Shown here in pieces: positions 24,608 to 37,437 of a DNA stretch of 64,000 bases (its first letter is position 1; each line of letters starts with the position of its first letter). The notes below the pieces were generated by a model, which did not search any database, was not told where the DNA came from, and saw only the letters and a list, made by a program, of their open reading frames with translations. Both the position numbers and the translations under genes were made by a program. The stretch spans positions 43,031,466-43,095,465 of the forward strand of contig CM047431.1 in assembly GCA_026168455.1 (NCBI GenBank). Reading direction: 5' to 3'. This DNA comes from Theocolax elegans. Its lineage: Eukaryota > Arthropoda > Insecta > Hymenoptera > Cerocephalidae.

Positions 24608-27600
24608 ATTAAATGACCAAATGACTAGTTCCGGTTGAATGTATATAAGGAACTCTACAACACTAGTGGAATTATTCGTGACATAAATGAGGCGTGTACC
24701 AGTGTAACAATATGTCTTTTTACACGATACAGTTTATTTAAAATACCAAAAAAATATGGTAATATTTATATTGTATATATTTATATTGTACAGCGAAATT
24801 ATAATTTTGGTTACATACTTTCTATAAATGTAAAAAATGTGAAATATCTCAAGAGGGTACGTGGATTGACCGAAATGAAAATATATTGTTTGTTTTAAGC
24901 TCGCGTGGTGGAGATTGTAATGCAAAGAGGCGCGTATCACTCTCGGTTTTGGCGCGATTTGATCGTATCGCTTATTCCGCGCAGGATCCTGCGTTACATC
25001 CCTCGGTCGGCGCACACACGCGACACCAACTTTCCAACGAGACCATCTCATCAGCGAGTTTCATAACTAGCTAATCCGGCACGTAATGGGGAGATCAGAG
25101 TACCTGCACCTACCTCGCACGTGTCTCCTTAAATCCATGGTGTTTACGGGTACGAGGAACACGACTAGGAGGAGGACGGCTATCGGTTTCGCCCAACTCC
25201 TATAGGATTATATATCTAGACGAATTCGTATGTAGACTTGAGCTACCCTCGACGTTTGACGAGGTATTCCCAACAATTTTTCTCCATTACTAATCTTTCT
25301 TTAGCTCGGATTAATACTCACTTTTGGATATATCATCGTTAACTAAAATATATTTGGGGGGTACAACTTTTGTTCGGAGATTAAGATGTAACTTCCTTTT
25401 GTCTTTTTATGTCAACCAAACTTTCGGATATATTAGCTACAGCTATAGTATTCTATTTTTTGAAAAATGTTATTGAGCTTTGATCGACGACGCATATATA
25501 CCATAGGATTACGGCGCGTTTATTATAACTTTTATTTGATATAACGAGAAAAATATAAGTAACAGTTGCGGGCGAGTCAAGAAATTTATATTAACTCGAA
25601 TATTCGGTTGAGGCATAAAAAGTCGACTAATTTTGACTTGACTACATTATTACAAACAATAATTAATTATATTCAACAACAGCAATATTAGTTTTTAAAT
25701 GCCACTTTATTAAACAAAGTCTAATGTTTTATTAATAACAAAAACTGATCGACAGTTCGCAGTGCATCTTTATTTTTTTTATCAAATACCGTGGCAGATA
25801 TATTTTTTGTCCCGAGTAGAGGCAGTTGAAAGTATTTTAGACTTATTTTATTTATTTCACTTTAAACTTACATTCAGTTCTACATAATTAAAATTGATTG
25901 CGATGTAGATCTCATTAGAGATATTACTCTGTTTATTTTTGCTTTTTCATCTTTACAATCAATCAAGTACACAAAAAGAAACCTATTTGCGGTAATAACA
26001 ACTTTTTTTTTAAACAGCCGTGTTATTTTTTTGTATAATATAATACATAAATAATTAAATGCAATAATAACTAAACAAATACAATATAAATATTATTCTC
26101 AATAATTGTGTATTTGTTTTCGACAATTAAATTAAAATATCTAAATCATTATTTACAAAACATTTAATTAATATAAAAAAATAAATTTTCAATATAAATA
26201 ATTATTAATAAAACTAAATATTTATTTAGATTAACAAAACAATCATTGAATTATGATAGAACTTTGAATGGCTTATAAATACATTCATTAAATAAATTTA
26301 ATCATATTAAAATGATATTTTACCTCTTTAGCAATATCGTATTCTACAATAACTAAGTAAAAATGTAGGTAATTGTTAATTTAAAAGTAATAATTTGCAT
26401 GAAGAACGAATGTAAAACGGGTAAAATGCTCGTACTACACCGAAGATAATTGAATAATTTTTTACTTTTGACCACACTAGTAGTAAGTGTTACTTTTTTT
26501 CCGCCTAGATGATATATTATCTTTCTATTTCAAAGCTTATATACGATGGACTGAGTCCACTATCCTTCCGGATGATTTGATAGATAATTATCTTATATGC
26601 ACATTATCTAATAAATGCATCCTATTGTTCGAATAAATCGTTCGTTATAAAAAATTTCGATAATAAGATTAAAATAATGCATTTTTGAGTGTGTGCATGT
26701 ATAAGATATTTTGGTATCTCGGAGAGGAAAAGAATATCCAGCCTCTGGTTTGGAATTTGAGTGCGCGCAGCTCTTTGGCCGAGGAGGCCGCGAATCGAGT
26801 GGGAGTGAGCGGTGAGTGGCCACGCGTGTTCAGAGTGGAGGTGGCAGAGGCGCGTTCTGGCATCTCGCCAAGCTGCACCGACGAGCCGCGGAATGAGGAC
26901 ACGCCCGCCATCGCGAGCTGCGCCTGCTCCGAAATCGCCGTTTAAATGGTCGGCTGATTCTCTTTTCTACAATCCTCTTTTTCCTACTTATTTTTAACAT
27001 CTATCTCCATTCTCTGTCTTTTCCAACTTTCACGTATTTATCGAACTTCCTTTCATCCATATTGATCGACATTTTAAGTAAATTTATTAATCGCGTCGCT
27101 GATGTATTTAATTCAACAACTTGTTTAACGTATGTTCTGTATTTTCGATACCTCTACCAATTAATATGTAAGTTCACTGTAACCTTTTAGTGAAAATTAT
27201 TGTCTCAACCTTTGCTCGAGTTTATTTACATTACTAGGACAAATTTTCAAATATTACGAAAACTTTTACATTTTGTGCGCGTTTCTAGCTTATATATATA
27301 TATGCTTTCACCTCTATTACGTACGTTTTATATCCTCTTTTTTCACTTGCATAATGCTTAGCATCTCATTAATGTAAACACATTTTTTTAATTCGTGGAC
27401 TTGATATTCTTCATACATTTTTCTATACACCCAAATATGTAATATTATAATATGAAAAATATATATATTTATAGGTCGTGTATTATTTTAAATATGTAAA
27501 AATTTGTGTTTTCATTTAATACAGTTGAAAGTTGTTATAAAAGTAATATATATTTAGAGTATATCGTACAGGCGGACATATGTAAAATTATTCGATGAAT

Positions 27601-29314
27601 GCCCTTTGAAATAATAAAATGAATTAATTTATCATGACAATTTTAGAAAAAGTGTATTCCTTTAAATATATCTAAATCTTGTCCACCTTTTTCCTTTTCG
27701 CGTATAGGGTGTACGTATTTTTTACGAACTCCGAGTCGCGGAGCTCATTTTTCCGCTTTGATCCCCTTTGAGCGATTTACTTTTCATACCGAAGCGCGTC
27801 GCGCCGCCGCGCGCGGTGCTTTTAATTTTACCGGGCTGCCACCGTTTTCTTCTACAAACTTTTTTTTTATTTTTAGTATCCATTCTGGATTTTGCAGAAA
27901 CTTCGCGATATTAGCAAGTAACGAAAGTAATATTACCCGGAAGCAATCGGGTTTACTTTCACAGACTTTCAATTCGCTTTATATAGTGTTTTTAAGGATG
28001 CTGCTTGTAATTATTTCGTTAAATTCTACTGGTTTATCTACAACTCTATCGTTGTTAAATTAATAATTTCTTTATGCTAATAATTATAAAGCTACGTATG
28101 TGTTTTGAGCTTGCAGTGCGAGACTAATAATTTAATGAAATTATATATATATATCTAATAATACTACATTGTTACATTAAGGATGCGACATCTTACATGG
28201 ATTATCATAATTTTGACCATATTTACTATAAAATATAATTTACAAATATAATAATCCAAGTAGACGCGTCATAACCTTTACTATAACAATATAGTTGTTT
28301 TTATATAAACTAGACATTTTTATAAAATGGGCAAGAAATGTTTATTAACTAGAAATTTTTAACCTCAAACCGTTAAAAATGGACATATTTCTACTAGAGA
28401 ACATTACAATGATTGTACGTTAATTTTTTTTTTATATTCATATACGCGTATTACATAAAAAATACTAATAATGCACAAGAAATAAGTTATAAACGCGAGT
28501 TAATTGCATAACTAAATTATTACGGCATTTTTTTCGGTCTAATTGTTTTGATATAAAATTACCAATAATAAAAACGGATTTGGTAAAAGTATAAAAACCG
28601 CTCGTACATTCGAGGGTAGATGTATAGCAGCATCTCGTTGTACACTATGCGCTTTCCAGGCTATTTTTAATCGCGAATTTCATGCGTTACATATTTGCAT
28701 GCAGCATCCGTTGATGGGTGAATTAAACCATGCGAGTTTTCGCCGGATTATATTCGAGTTTTAGCCTTTTCGTGATCATCGAGAGTTTTTATCTCAATTT
28801 CACTTTAATGGTAGTACAATTTACGAATCAAAAGAATTCATTTACACGAAAACCCATTGGAGGTAAAAAAAAAAGGTCATTGATATTGTGGTAATAACAT
28901 TTTTGGAAAATCGATTTATTACGCATTTTAACATAATGAGACACGAATGTTCGAGCTACGCTTAATCGTAAAACAAATAAATCTACGCGGTATATAGTTA
29001 TTTTCTAAAAATCGCTAATTATCGAATTAACTGTTGGTGATAAACACCTCTAGTTTTCTCGGGGGATAAAAAAAGATGCAACCAAAATATATGTAAACGA
29101 TGAATATTTCATTATTTTTCGAATGGTATCTGTTTTGTTGAACAAGAAAAAAAAGTTAGAACAGGATACCTAAGGTATATTGACTCTAATTTCAATATTT
29201 GGTTATTTATTTAATAATTAATCAGTCTCACGTTATTAAAAAATGAGGAGCAATTATTTAACTTTTCCGAGTATTGTAATAATTTTCACTAAAACTAACA
29301 ACTTAACATTGGCA

Positions 29315-29350
<36 letters not shown>

Positions 29351-29679
29351 TTCTTGGTAAGTGTGACAGCAGTTACGAAGCATGTACAATCAAACTTTCG
29401 AAGTAACGTTAAATTGTAGACTTTAGTCTACGATAACATAGTTATCGCAAATATCAAGTTATATTTACATTATAACACTCCATTGAATTAGGTAAATATC
29501 GAGGAGTTTCAAGAGAAAATTGTTAGGCATCCCACATGAACAAATACTAAGCAATTTTCGAGGAGTAGAATATAAAGTGAAAAATTGACGGGTTCTAATT
29601 AAAAAAAATGGGATACGGGGGAAAGACGGCGGGGTGCGGAGAAAAAGAAAAGAATCGGGCATAATAAAATGGGACTCAC
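24608..29679. other. bru3: Probable intron downstream of the bru3 RRM2 exon
   Basis: Follows the RRM2 donor on the minus strand. Very AT-rich from 25250 to 26650 and 26950 to 29300. The RNP1-bearing exon (GCAFVKF) was looked for and not seen. A GC-rich patch at 26740-26945 is open on both strands without a recognisable domain. Confidence 0.6.
29316..29347. repeat. (TA)n microsatellite
   Basis: Uninterrupted TA run, in the intron about 330 nt downstream of the bru3 RRM2 exon in transcript sense. Confidence 0.95.
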
Positions 29680-29805
29680 CTCTGCTAGTTCCGTCGGGTC
29701 CACGAAGGATGGTACACTCTTCTATTGTGCCGAAGGCAGTGAACAACTGACGTACATCGTCTTCTGTTTGTTGCTTACTGAGCATACCCACGAACAGCTT
29801 CCTGT
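29680..29805 (-). CDS. bru3: bru3/CELF exon encoding most of RRM2
   Basis: Internal coding exon of a bruno/CELF RNA-binding protein, which regulates splicing, stability and translation of RNAs with UGU-rich sites. Read on the minus strand, the first two bases complete an Asp codon, followed by [12 protein letters not shown], a helix [13 protein letters not shown], then [16 protein letters not shown] and the first base of Gly. This is the second RRM: RNP2 is KLFVGM, while RNP1 (normally GCAFVKF) must lie in the next exon, not found in the window. The sequence matches the CELF3-6/bru3 subgroup rather than CELF1/2 (which has LFIGM). The acceptor is gacgagcag/AC behind a long T/C tract; the donor is AGAG/gtgagt. 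The exon runs in and out in phase 1, consistent with the 49-nt exon upstream at 42543-42591. Family assignment is certain; orthology to bru3 is very likely. Confidence 0.96.
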
Positions 29806-29911
29806 CTGCTCGTCCGCGCAGTACGTGCACATCGAGAGGGAAACAAGAGAAAAAAAGAAAAATCCTTGGATTAGTTGATATCGGTATCTCGCAGTCCCCG
29901 CGTGTCAGCGT

Positions 29912-29913
<2 letters not shown>

Positions 29914-29947
<34 letters not shown>

Positions 29948-30024
29948 GTAATAATATTGTATAAAAATCGTGAGACAAAAAAAATATAATAATAGTAATA
30001 ATAATAATAATAATAAATAATAAT
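29914..30024. repeat. (AAT)n arrays upstream of the RRM2 exon
   Basis: Two AAT arrays (29914-29955 and about 29988-30024). In the bru3 transcript they read as UUA-rich RNA beginning about 110 nt before the 3' splice site of the RRM2 exon. Confidence 0.95.
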
Positions 30025-30478
30025 GGACAAAGACAAAAATAAAATCAAAAAATCTGGCTGCTAACACCGAGAACGACAAAGTTACACGGTTACACCACAG
30101 CATCCACCATCCTAAAGGGTTATAAAGGAGGGGTTCAAACAAAAACAAACAAAAAACGAAACTAAAGGAAAATTAAAAAATAATACGATAAATTATAGGT
30201 AATACGTAACAATTTATAGGACACGCGTCTGCCCATGTGCACGAGTTATCAAACTCAAATATATAAATATATATATATATATAATATATAAATGTGTGTA
30301 ATATATAAATGTATATATTTACAAATGTATATGTATATACATACATATATATATATATATGTATATATTTATACATATATTTATTTACTTATAAAAATCA
30401 CGTCAAAAGTACATCTAACATCATAGGGGGCTGCGTGTGTATTTGGTAATTATAGTAATAATAAAAATCTAAACAATA

Positions 30479-30487
30479 TAAATAATA

Positions 30488-30524
<37 letters not shown>
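30479..30524. repeat. (AAT)n array
   Basis: Third AAT array in the intron between 29805 and 33502. Confidence 0.95.
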
Positions 30525-31953
30525 GAGGTGATTGAAAAAAGACACGTAACAAAACGAACATAACGAACGAATAAGACAGAGGTATTTTAGTAAGTAAACG
30601 AAAAGTGAGAAGACAAGTTGGAGAGTAAAGAAAAAAAAAAGAAAGAAAAAATAAAGGTATAATGTAAGTGTAAAAGAAAACGTAAAGATATATATAGATA
30701 AATATAGATAAACAAGGAAAATAAGAAAAAGAAAAGAGGAAAATAATAGTTAACGATAATGTAAGAATTGCAAGAACAGTAATAAATAACCAAGCAGTCA
30801 ATCAATCAATGACAACCTACGGCCTAAGCCACAACCCGATGAAACATAATAATGTGAGAAAACGGGAACACGCGTTTACCGGGCGGGACGATAAGCGACT
30901 CACTACTAATAAATATATGCCGAGCTGCCGCTGCTACGCATCTATCACCTACCTCGATGACACGCGTCTATTCATTTATCTCTCTTTCTTAATTGGTGGT
31001 GGTTAAGCCATCTTTCACCTAAGTGGAGACTAAGATTCTACGTTGATCGCGGTACCGAGCGATTTGTATACCGAGAACCATTATATATATACACACAACG
31101 ACATTCGCACGGTTATCAATTAAAACTCTGCATGCGAGTTCGTTACAAATAATCGTTATTTACATTTAACAAAAGTATACTCTCGAAAATATACGCAGTC
31201 GAGAAGAAGCGCGTAATGATTAACAAGTATAAGTGATTGTTAAAATCGAATCGAGTGAATGATAAGATGCAATGGCAGCGAGAACTTGGTGCGGTGCTGA
31301 GAGGCGACATTTCTTGGGGTCATCACACGCCAGTTAATACGTGACAGCGATGCTTATCAAAATAAATTACTGCACTGCAGTTATTTCTAATGCGTCGTTC
31401 ATTCTTTCTCGGTGACACGTGAAGCCGATCGAATTACCCTTTTAATAACACGTATACATATATCGGATCGCCTTTACGTGCGTTTTATATAGGTATATAT
31501 ATAATACATGTGTATATATATATACACGTTACCGCGACTGCGAAAGATGTCCAAATGTACCCCCTATATTTTGGAGAGTAAGGAATAATCGGTCTTATAT
31601 AAATACATATATCGATTACATCTTCATCGAAACTTCATCGAATTATTTCTTTCCTTTACTTTCCAATCGATACGGGGTCTCGTAATGCTCATGCGCATTT
31701 ATAATTACTGACACTTTCTTCGTCGACGAATTATTATAGTCTTTTGATATCTCGCTAAATTTCGATTAGTAGGCCTGATTGGGTTTATTTAATTTCTTCA
31801 ACTTTTTTTTTTTCTTTTCTTTATTAAATTTTGCACTCAAATCCAATTGGTTTGTACGCTGCAGTATCTTTTTGCTTCGCCGATCTTAATTTCGTTTGTT
31901 CGTTTAAGCGAGAAATTCTTAGAAATATCTGCACTGGATTACCACAATATATA

Positions 31954-32045
31954 ATAATGATAATAATAATAATAATGATAATAATAATGGAAAAATAATA
32001 ATAATAATGATAATAATGACAGTAATAATAATAATAATAATAATA
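31954..32045. repeat. Imperfect (AAT)n array with ATG interruptions
   Basis: Fourth AAT cluster in this intron, interrupted by atgat and gacag words. Confidence 0.9.
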
Positions 32046-32124
32046 TATAAACAGTGGTTTTACGACTATGTATTTTCGAACAAAATCGAACGACGATGTG
32101 GTGTTAGTATGTTATTGTAATTAC

Positions 32125-32275
32125 GTGTAGGTGTGTCGTGTGTGTGCTAAGTGACGAATGTGTCCGAGTGTCGTGTGATTTGAGTGTATTCGTGCGTGGG
32201 TGCGTCGGTGTGTTCGTGTATACGTCGGTGCGTCATGTGTGCGTCTGTGTGCGTGTACGTGAATGTGTGCGCGTA
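32125..32275. repeat. Degenerate GT-rich tract
   Basis: Irregular GTGT, GTGCG and GTATACG words over about 150 bp. In the bru3 transcript the complement is a CA-rich tract. Confidence 0.85.
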
Positions 32276-33231
32276 TTGAAATATGTACGAGGAAATGATA
32301 AGTGTCAATGGGGGGTAGGGGGGACGTAAACAAAAGATATGAGGAAGGAGAAAAAAAAACAGAAAATAAAGTCACGAGTCTAGGTACAGGTATATAATAA
32401 TATATATACTGATAACTCACATTATAATTAGAATAAAAGATATATATGTACAAAGGTGATATTTATATATATATATATAAACACATCGACAACGAACGAG
32501 ACAATACATCCAACGAGCGAGCCACTATATGGTCACAGCTTTATAATAAAGAGCAGAAGTAGTAATTCAAACGGGTGGGGGGGTAGTGGTGAAATTGTTT
32601 GCTGCATCTGGATCGTGGACGAGTTTTTTAGGATTTGCTACTAAAAAATAAAAGAAAAATACTTTATCCGTCATTGTTTATTAAAAGATAAATTTAATTG
32701 TGAAATTTATGTAACCCTTTGAGGCATGTTCGTCTCACTAACCTACGTTTATAGTGAAATAACGAAAGAAAAAAATTCTATTTACATGAAACCCGGTTAA
32801 ATTCGTAAGAACTTGTATGCAAATTGATTTGTATGCAATTGACGATCACTAAACTATGTATAAAAATTAAAAAAAAAAAGTAAATAAAAATAACCATAAC
32901 AGTGTCATGCCAAAAAGGGTTAGCACAATCGAGAAAAGTCTAGTGAAAAATCTAAGGCAATCCGAAAAGTAAAAGACTAATGCAAAATTGACGTGAGGAA
33001 AGAAATTGGTAGTTGACAAAAGGTTCGTCTTGACGATGCAAAGAGGAGAGATAGGAAAAAGTTGGATAGTTAGATTCGGCGAGGGAGATAATGGGAATGA
33101 GAATGGGAGAGAATTTGAAGTGACTAGATGGATATGGGTATAGATATGGATGGGTATATATACGTATTATTATGATAATCTTCCGACGCAAGAGTAGCGA
33201 GCAGCAAAAAGGGAAAAACTGTGCCAGCGAA

Positions 33232-33290
33232 GGTGTGTGTGTGTGTGTGTGTGTGTGTGGGGTGGGTGTGGGGGGTGTCGGTGTATGTGG
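33232..33290. repeat. (GT)n and G/T-rich tract
   Basis: (GT)n at 33232-33260 then ggggtgggtgtgggg-type sequence. In the bru3 transcript it is a CA repeat starting about 210 nt downstream of the candidate cassette exon; CA repeats are known binding sites of hnRNP L-type splicing factors. Confidence 0.9.
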
Positions 33291-33501
33291 GAGAGAGAGA
33301 AAGAGCCGAGCTGATTGAGCGGTGAGATGACTTAGCTCCCCCTCTTTCTCTCGCCGAGATCGAGAAACGGCCTTGCCCCCGGTTAACGAAATGTCAGAGC
33401 CGACGAGAGAGAAGAGTAGCGAGGAGATGTGTCGTTAGAGTTTCTCTCGCGCGGGATAATGTATAAGGAAGCTCTAGCTATCTCCTGGAAGTCGAAGTTA
33501 C

Positions 33502-33575
33502 CTTCGCAGCGGCCGCCACCGGTGCCTCCTACTTCCAGAAGATGGCACTGGCGCTCCCGTCGTCCATCATGCACT
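33502..33575 (-). CDS. bru3: Candidate alternative bru3 exon (72-nt cassette or 74-nt poison exon)
   Basis: A GC-rich island between the two secure bru3 exons, with a strong T-rich tract and tacagag at its 5' side and CGAAG/gtaact at its 3' side (minus strand). If splicing uses the second AG (exon 33502-33573), 72 nt are added in phase 1 to phase 1: the upstream G gives Val, then HDGRRERQCHLLEV, GGTGGGRCE, then Asp of DRKLF, a 24-residue insertion in the linker. If it uses the first, stronger CAG (33502-33575), the frame reads ECMMDDGSASAIFWK and stops at 33529-33531. Human CELF4, as I recall it, also has extra residues at this linker. Position, phase and splice signals are seen; use of the exon is inferred. 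I do not recognise the peptide itself. Confidence 0.4.
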
Positions 33576-33670
33576 CTGTAATACAGAACAGAAAAAACAA
33601 AGAGAATGTAGGCGTGGCCTTCGTTTTATATCCGTGGCGAAACCAAGCGAAAGGAACGGCTAGATCCTGC

Positions 33671-33788
33671 CTTCCTTTCTGCCTTTCTTCCTTACTTTCT
33701 TACTTCCTTACTTCCTTACTTTCTTACTTCCTTCCTTCTTTCCTTCCTTCCTTCCTTCCTTCCTTCCTGCCTTTCTTTCTTTCTTTCA
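33671..33788. repeat. (CTTC/TTAC)n pyrimidine tract
   Basis: Tetranucleotide repeat of cttc and cttac units. In the bru3 transcript it is a GGAA-type purine tract about 100-210 nt upstream of the candidate cassette exon. Confidence 0.9.
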
Positions 33789-36700
33789 TACATCCTACAT
33801 CTTTTTTTTTTCTATATTATCCATTTATCATTTAATATTTTTACTCATTACTATTTTTAAGGTACAGAGGTAACGCGGTTTTACGAGAGAAGTGTAATAC
33901 GGTCCTCGCTCTTTGGGTGCGCGATCCGGTCTCGCTTGACCTATACCCTTTCAACACTCAACTCGATTTGTTTTCGCGTGTAATCCACGACAATACAATT
34001 TTAGCTAGACGCGGGGATGTAAGTAAGAAAGACCTCTCGAGTGCCTCATCGCGTTTCTCTCCTATGCCTAATCACGTGGACTCTACTATACTTTCATATA
34101 TACGTAAGGCTTGACAGTGCAGGATATTTCTCTGGTTCGTACCTAAACTTCATTAATTTTTATCCTCGTTATACACTTTCATTATTTTAAATCTACACTG
34201 CGAATTAGTTTCGGGAAGCAGAAATTCTTTATATTTCGCCTCGGATTAATATACTTCTACAAGTTGCCGAATTAAAAACGTTGTACCGAATGAATAACGT
34301 CAACGAAGTTGGTAGTACGTGTCCTGATTTGATCGACGTTAAACCCACTACTCCGCGAGGTATTATATTAAAAAACGTATTAAATTATCCAGTTAATTTT
34401 GATAATTAAATCACCGTGTTGTAAAGTAAAAAATCAGTGTAAAATTGAGCATCGCGAACGCGGTAGCGCGCAGTAGACCATTAGCATAAAGTAATAATTG
34501 ATTATATCTGAATTGTTTAATCTGAAGTTTAGTCGAAGCCGAAAACTAAGGGGACTCGGAAACCCGTCCCTCGTCGGGACGATCGATGCAAAAATTGCAT
34601 TCGTTATAACAAAAAAGGAAGATGCGCGAAAAAGAGGCAACAACAAACGAGTCCGGGGCCGAAGTTAAGATCTCATTAATATTAACGGAGGCCGAGGTGA
34701 AATCCTTTCTGCTTCCCGAAATTTCATTTCAATAAATCTGGGCACGCATGCGCTGCGCCGCCCCCGTCGCGAAGTTAATTAAAGAGCGTAGGAGGGCGGG
34801 CAGAGTGAGAGGGAGGGGAGAGAGAGAGAGAGAGAGATGAAAAAAAAGAGGTGGGAGGAACTTTAGCGGTAATTAAAAACCTTGTCAACATTGTTCGCTC
34901 GGCGGGCTCAATGACGCGGCACACTAAAGTTAAAAGCTTGGAGGAACAGAGAGAGAGAGAGAGAGAGAGAGGCTGGGAGAGAAAGAGCTCGAACGACTAC
35001 AACTCATTCAGCAACCAGGTAGTACGTAAACGCCCTGGCTCTGGGGCACATTTAAGGATTTGTCTCGGGAAATTAGATTCTCGCCTGAGTTGCACAAGGC
35101 CTCGTGTCCCTCTCTCGACTTCACCCCCTTCTTCCGGCTGAGGTTGGCCTCCTTTACTCCCTTCCGTCACTCGGTTATGTACGCGATACTGCCGCTCTAT
35201 ACCGTCACCTTTGCGATATACTTTTTCCTGATCACTTCCTTCGGGCTTTCCTTTCGATACTCTTATATGCCTTGGAATTCAAATTCTGGAGCAAAGTTAA
35301 ATTTATTGATGAGTCGTCTTCAAAAATAAACGTATTGCGAATAAGAATTCAAAGATAAAAGTCTGTGCCTCTTGCAATATCGGCATGGCGCAGTACATTT
35401 CTAGCTTAAAACTCAATTATATTGCAGTATCGCGCTCCGATTATGGCAGTGTCACAGTGTCAAAAAGCGAGTATAATTAATCCCTTCGTATAATTAGAAA
35501 AACATAATCGATATTTAATAGAGAGCCAATAGACGCTTACGACTCCATTGAAATGAAAATCAATACATAATACATAATTATGGATTGATGGTGTTAAAAT
35601 GCGAAAGAATAATAGTTCACAATATAAATAGATGTTAGAAACATGCATACTATAAATAATTGTAGACTTATTTACGTACTGCGTGCAAGGCACAAAGTTG
35701 CCAATATCTTTTACAAAATATATTTAACAACGACAAATTAAAGGAGCCGGGATGATTAAATATTCAATCGCCGCGACGAAATTAAAAGTTGAAAAATATT
35801 CGCAAAGAATTTATTTCAACGGACAGGAGTCACTTCTAAATTTCCAGATAAATTTTATGATCCAAATCATAGATTTATCTCGAGAAAGAGGACCATAAAA
35901 TGTAAAAGATCTTCTGGTTCGAGCATTAATACAGCTTGCCTTGACTTTGACTTTTCCATTTTCTTCATCCTTTTAGTTACCTTTCATAAAGTCTTTTCCA
36001 TTCCTCTATGCCTGGAGTGTCGCTCGGTCTCTTCTAAAAATTGGACCTTTGTCGCCTGCGCAAAGTATTAACGCGCCCTTTAGGGCCTATCGCCTCGAAG
36101 AAAGAATTTACCCTCGGGAAATTATGAGCTCGGTAGAGGAGAACGTATTTTTTTCCCTTCTTTGCTTAGCGTCCGGTAAAAGCTGCCGAGGAAAAAGCGA
36201 CAACGCTACGAGATTCGATTTTGAGGCGCGTCGCTGTCTTCTCGATGGGTACTGACATCCAAATGGATCGAGTTTTCGAGTCGAGCAAAGTGGGTTATTC
36301 ACTTTCTACTACTACTACTACACTCTTTGTCTTTATTCCAGTCTTTATTTAGCTACTGCTAGTTGTAGAAACTTTTTACGCTGATATCCTTAATCACGCT
36401 AAATGAATTATCACTTTCTCTCTCTCTTTCTCTCTCTCTCGTTTTTTTCTATTTCATGGAACCACTCGACCCCATAGCTAATATTACGATGCTGATACTA
36501 ATTAAATTACAAAATACTGTTGATACCGTAATTAAACTAATCTCATTTAATTCGAATTACTTTGGGAAAATTGATGCTATAATCTTCACTTGGACGTAAT
36601 TGCAACTATAACAAATTCTTATCTCGGATTATACACCCGCGTAATATCGTTTCGACTGGTCGAATAAATTAACGTACCTTCGCTGAGGTAGAAAGCGTGC

Positions 36701-37373
36701 TGCAATTTCGAATTACAAGACACCTTCAAGAGCATTTTGAATTTTTGATTTTCTGCTTTCCTCTTCTCTGCCCTATGAATTTTTAACCCATGCCAAAAGC
36801 AAGTGCCACATTATTTTTGAGGGTACTGAATTATTCATTCAGAAAGATGCTCGACTTACGAAAAAATTACGGCAACAATTTCCCGTCCTTCTTATTTATC
36901 GCGAGCATTTAAAATGATGCACAATTCTGGATGGAGAGTGCGTGGGTGGAAGGGAGAGAGAGGGGGGAGACAGAGTGAGATGGGGTGGGTTTGGGGGGGA
37001 TGGGTCACTGATAAAAGGCTCGTATAAAGTTTCCGCGGACGGAGTCCGGTGTTTACGCGGACTGAGGCGGGATTTTCGCGGAAAGTTGGGCTGGGATGCT
37101 CAATCGATAAGAGAGGATGGCTCGGGGGATGCAGGGCCGAGAGAGATAAAGACCCCTGGCCTAGGCGGTTTTCGGGCGAGGGTTAGAGATCGAAACTTAT
37201 CTACTTGCTCAACTAGCTTTGGCACACGGCTTCCACTCACCTTATCCAGTCGGAACCACTTGGCCGAGAGTTTGTTCAACTTTGCTTTTCAAATCTGCGG
37301 CAGTGGTGGCGGCGGTGTGCGGCGGCGGCGGCGGCGGCGCGTGGAAGTTAATGCCGAGTTTCCTTCTCTATCG

Positions 37374-37375
<2 letters not shown>

Positions 37376-37427
<52 letters not shown>

Positions 37428-37437
37428 CTTTCTCTCT
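37376..37437. repeat. (TC)n microsatellite
   Basis: TC repeat with regular ctttctct interruptions; preceded by a (GGC)n run at 37302-37340. Confidence 0.95.

Larger units (their letters stand above)
29806..33501. other. bru3: bru3 intron, repeat-rich
   Basis: Between the RRM2 exon and the candidate alternative exon. Dominated by AAT arrays, AT/TG words and G-poor purine stretches. No other exon recognised. Confidence 0.8.

Noticed and set aside
29465..30148. 227-codon minus-strand ORF taken as a single coding region
   Set aside because: Only the middle 42 codons match CELF RRM2; the flanks are Tyr/Leu/Phe runs from AAT repeats and T-rich intron, and clear splice sites bound the exon.
33483..33600. 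Plus-strand reading of the candidate cassette block (AAATGASYFQKMALALPSS)
   Set aside because: Splice signals on the plus strand are weaker, and the minus strand agrees in phase with bru3 on both sides.
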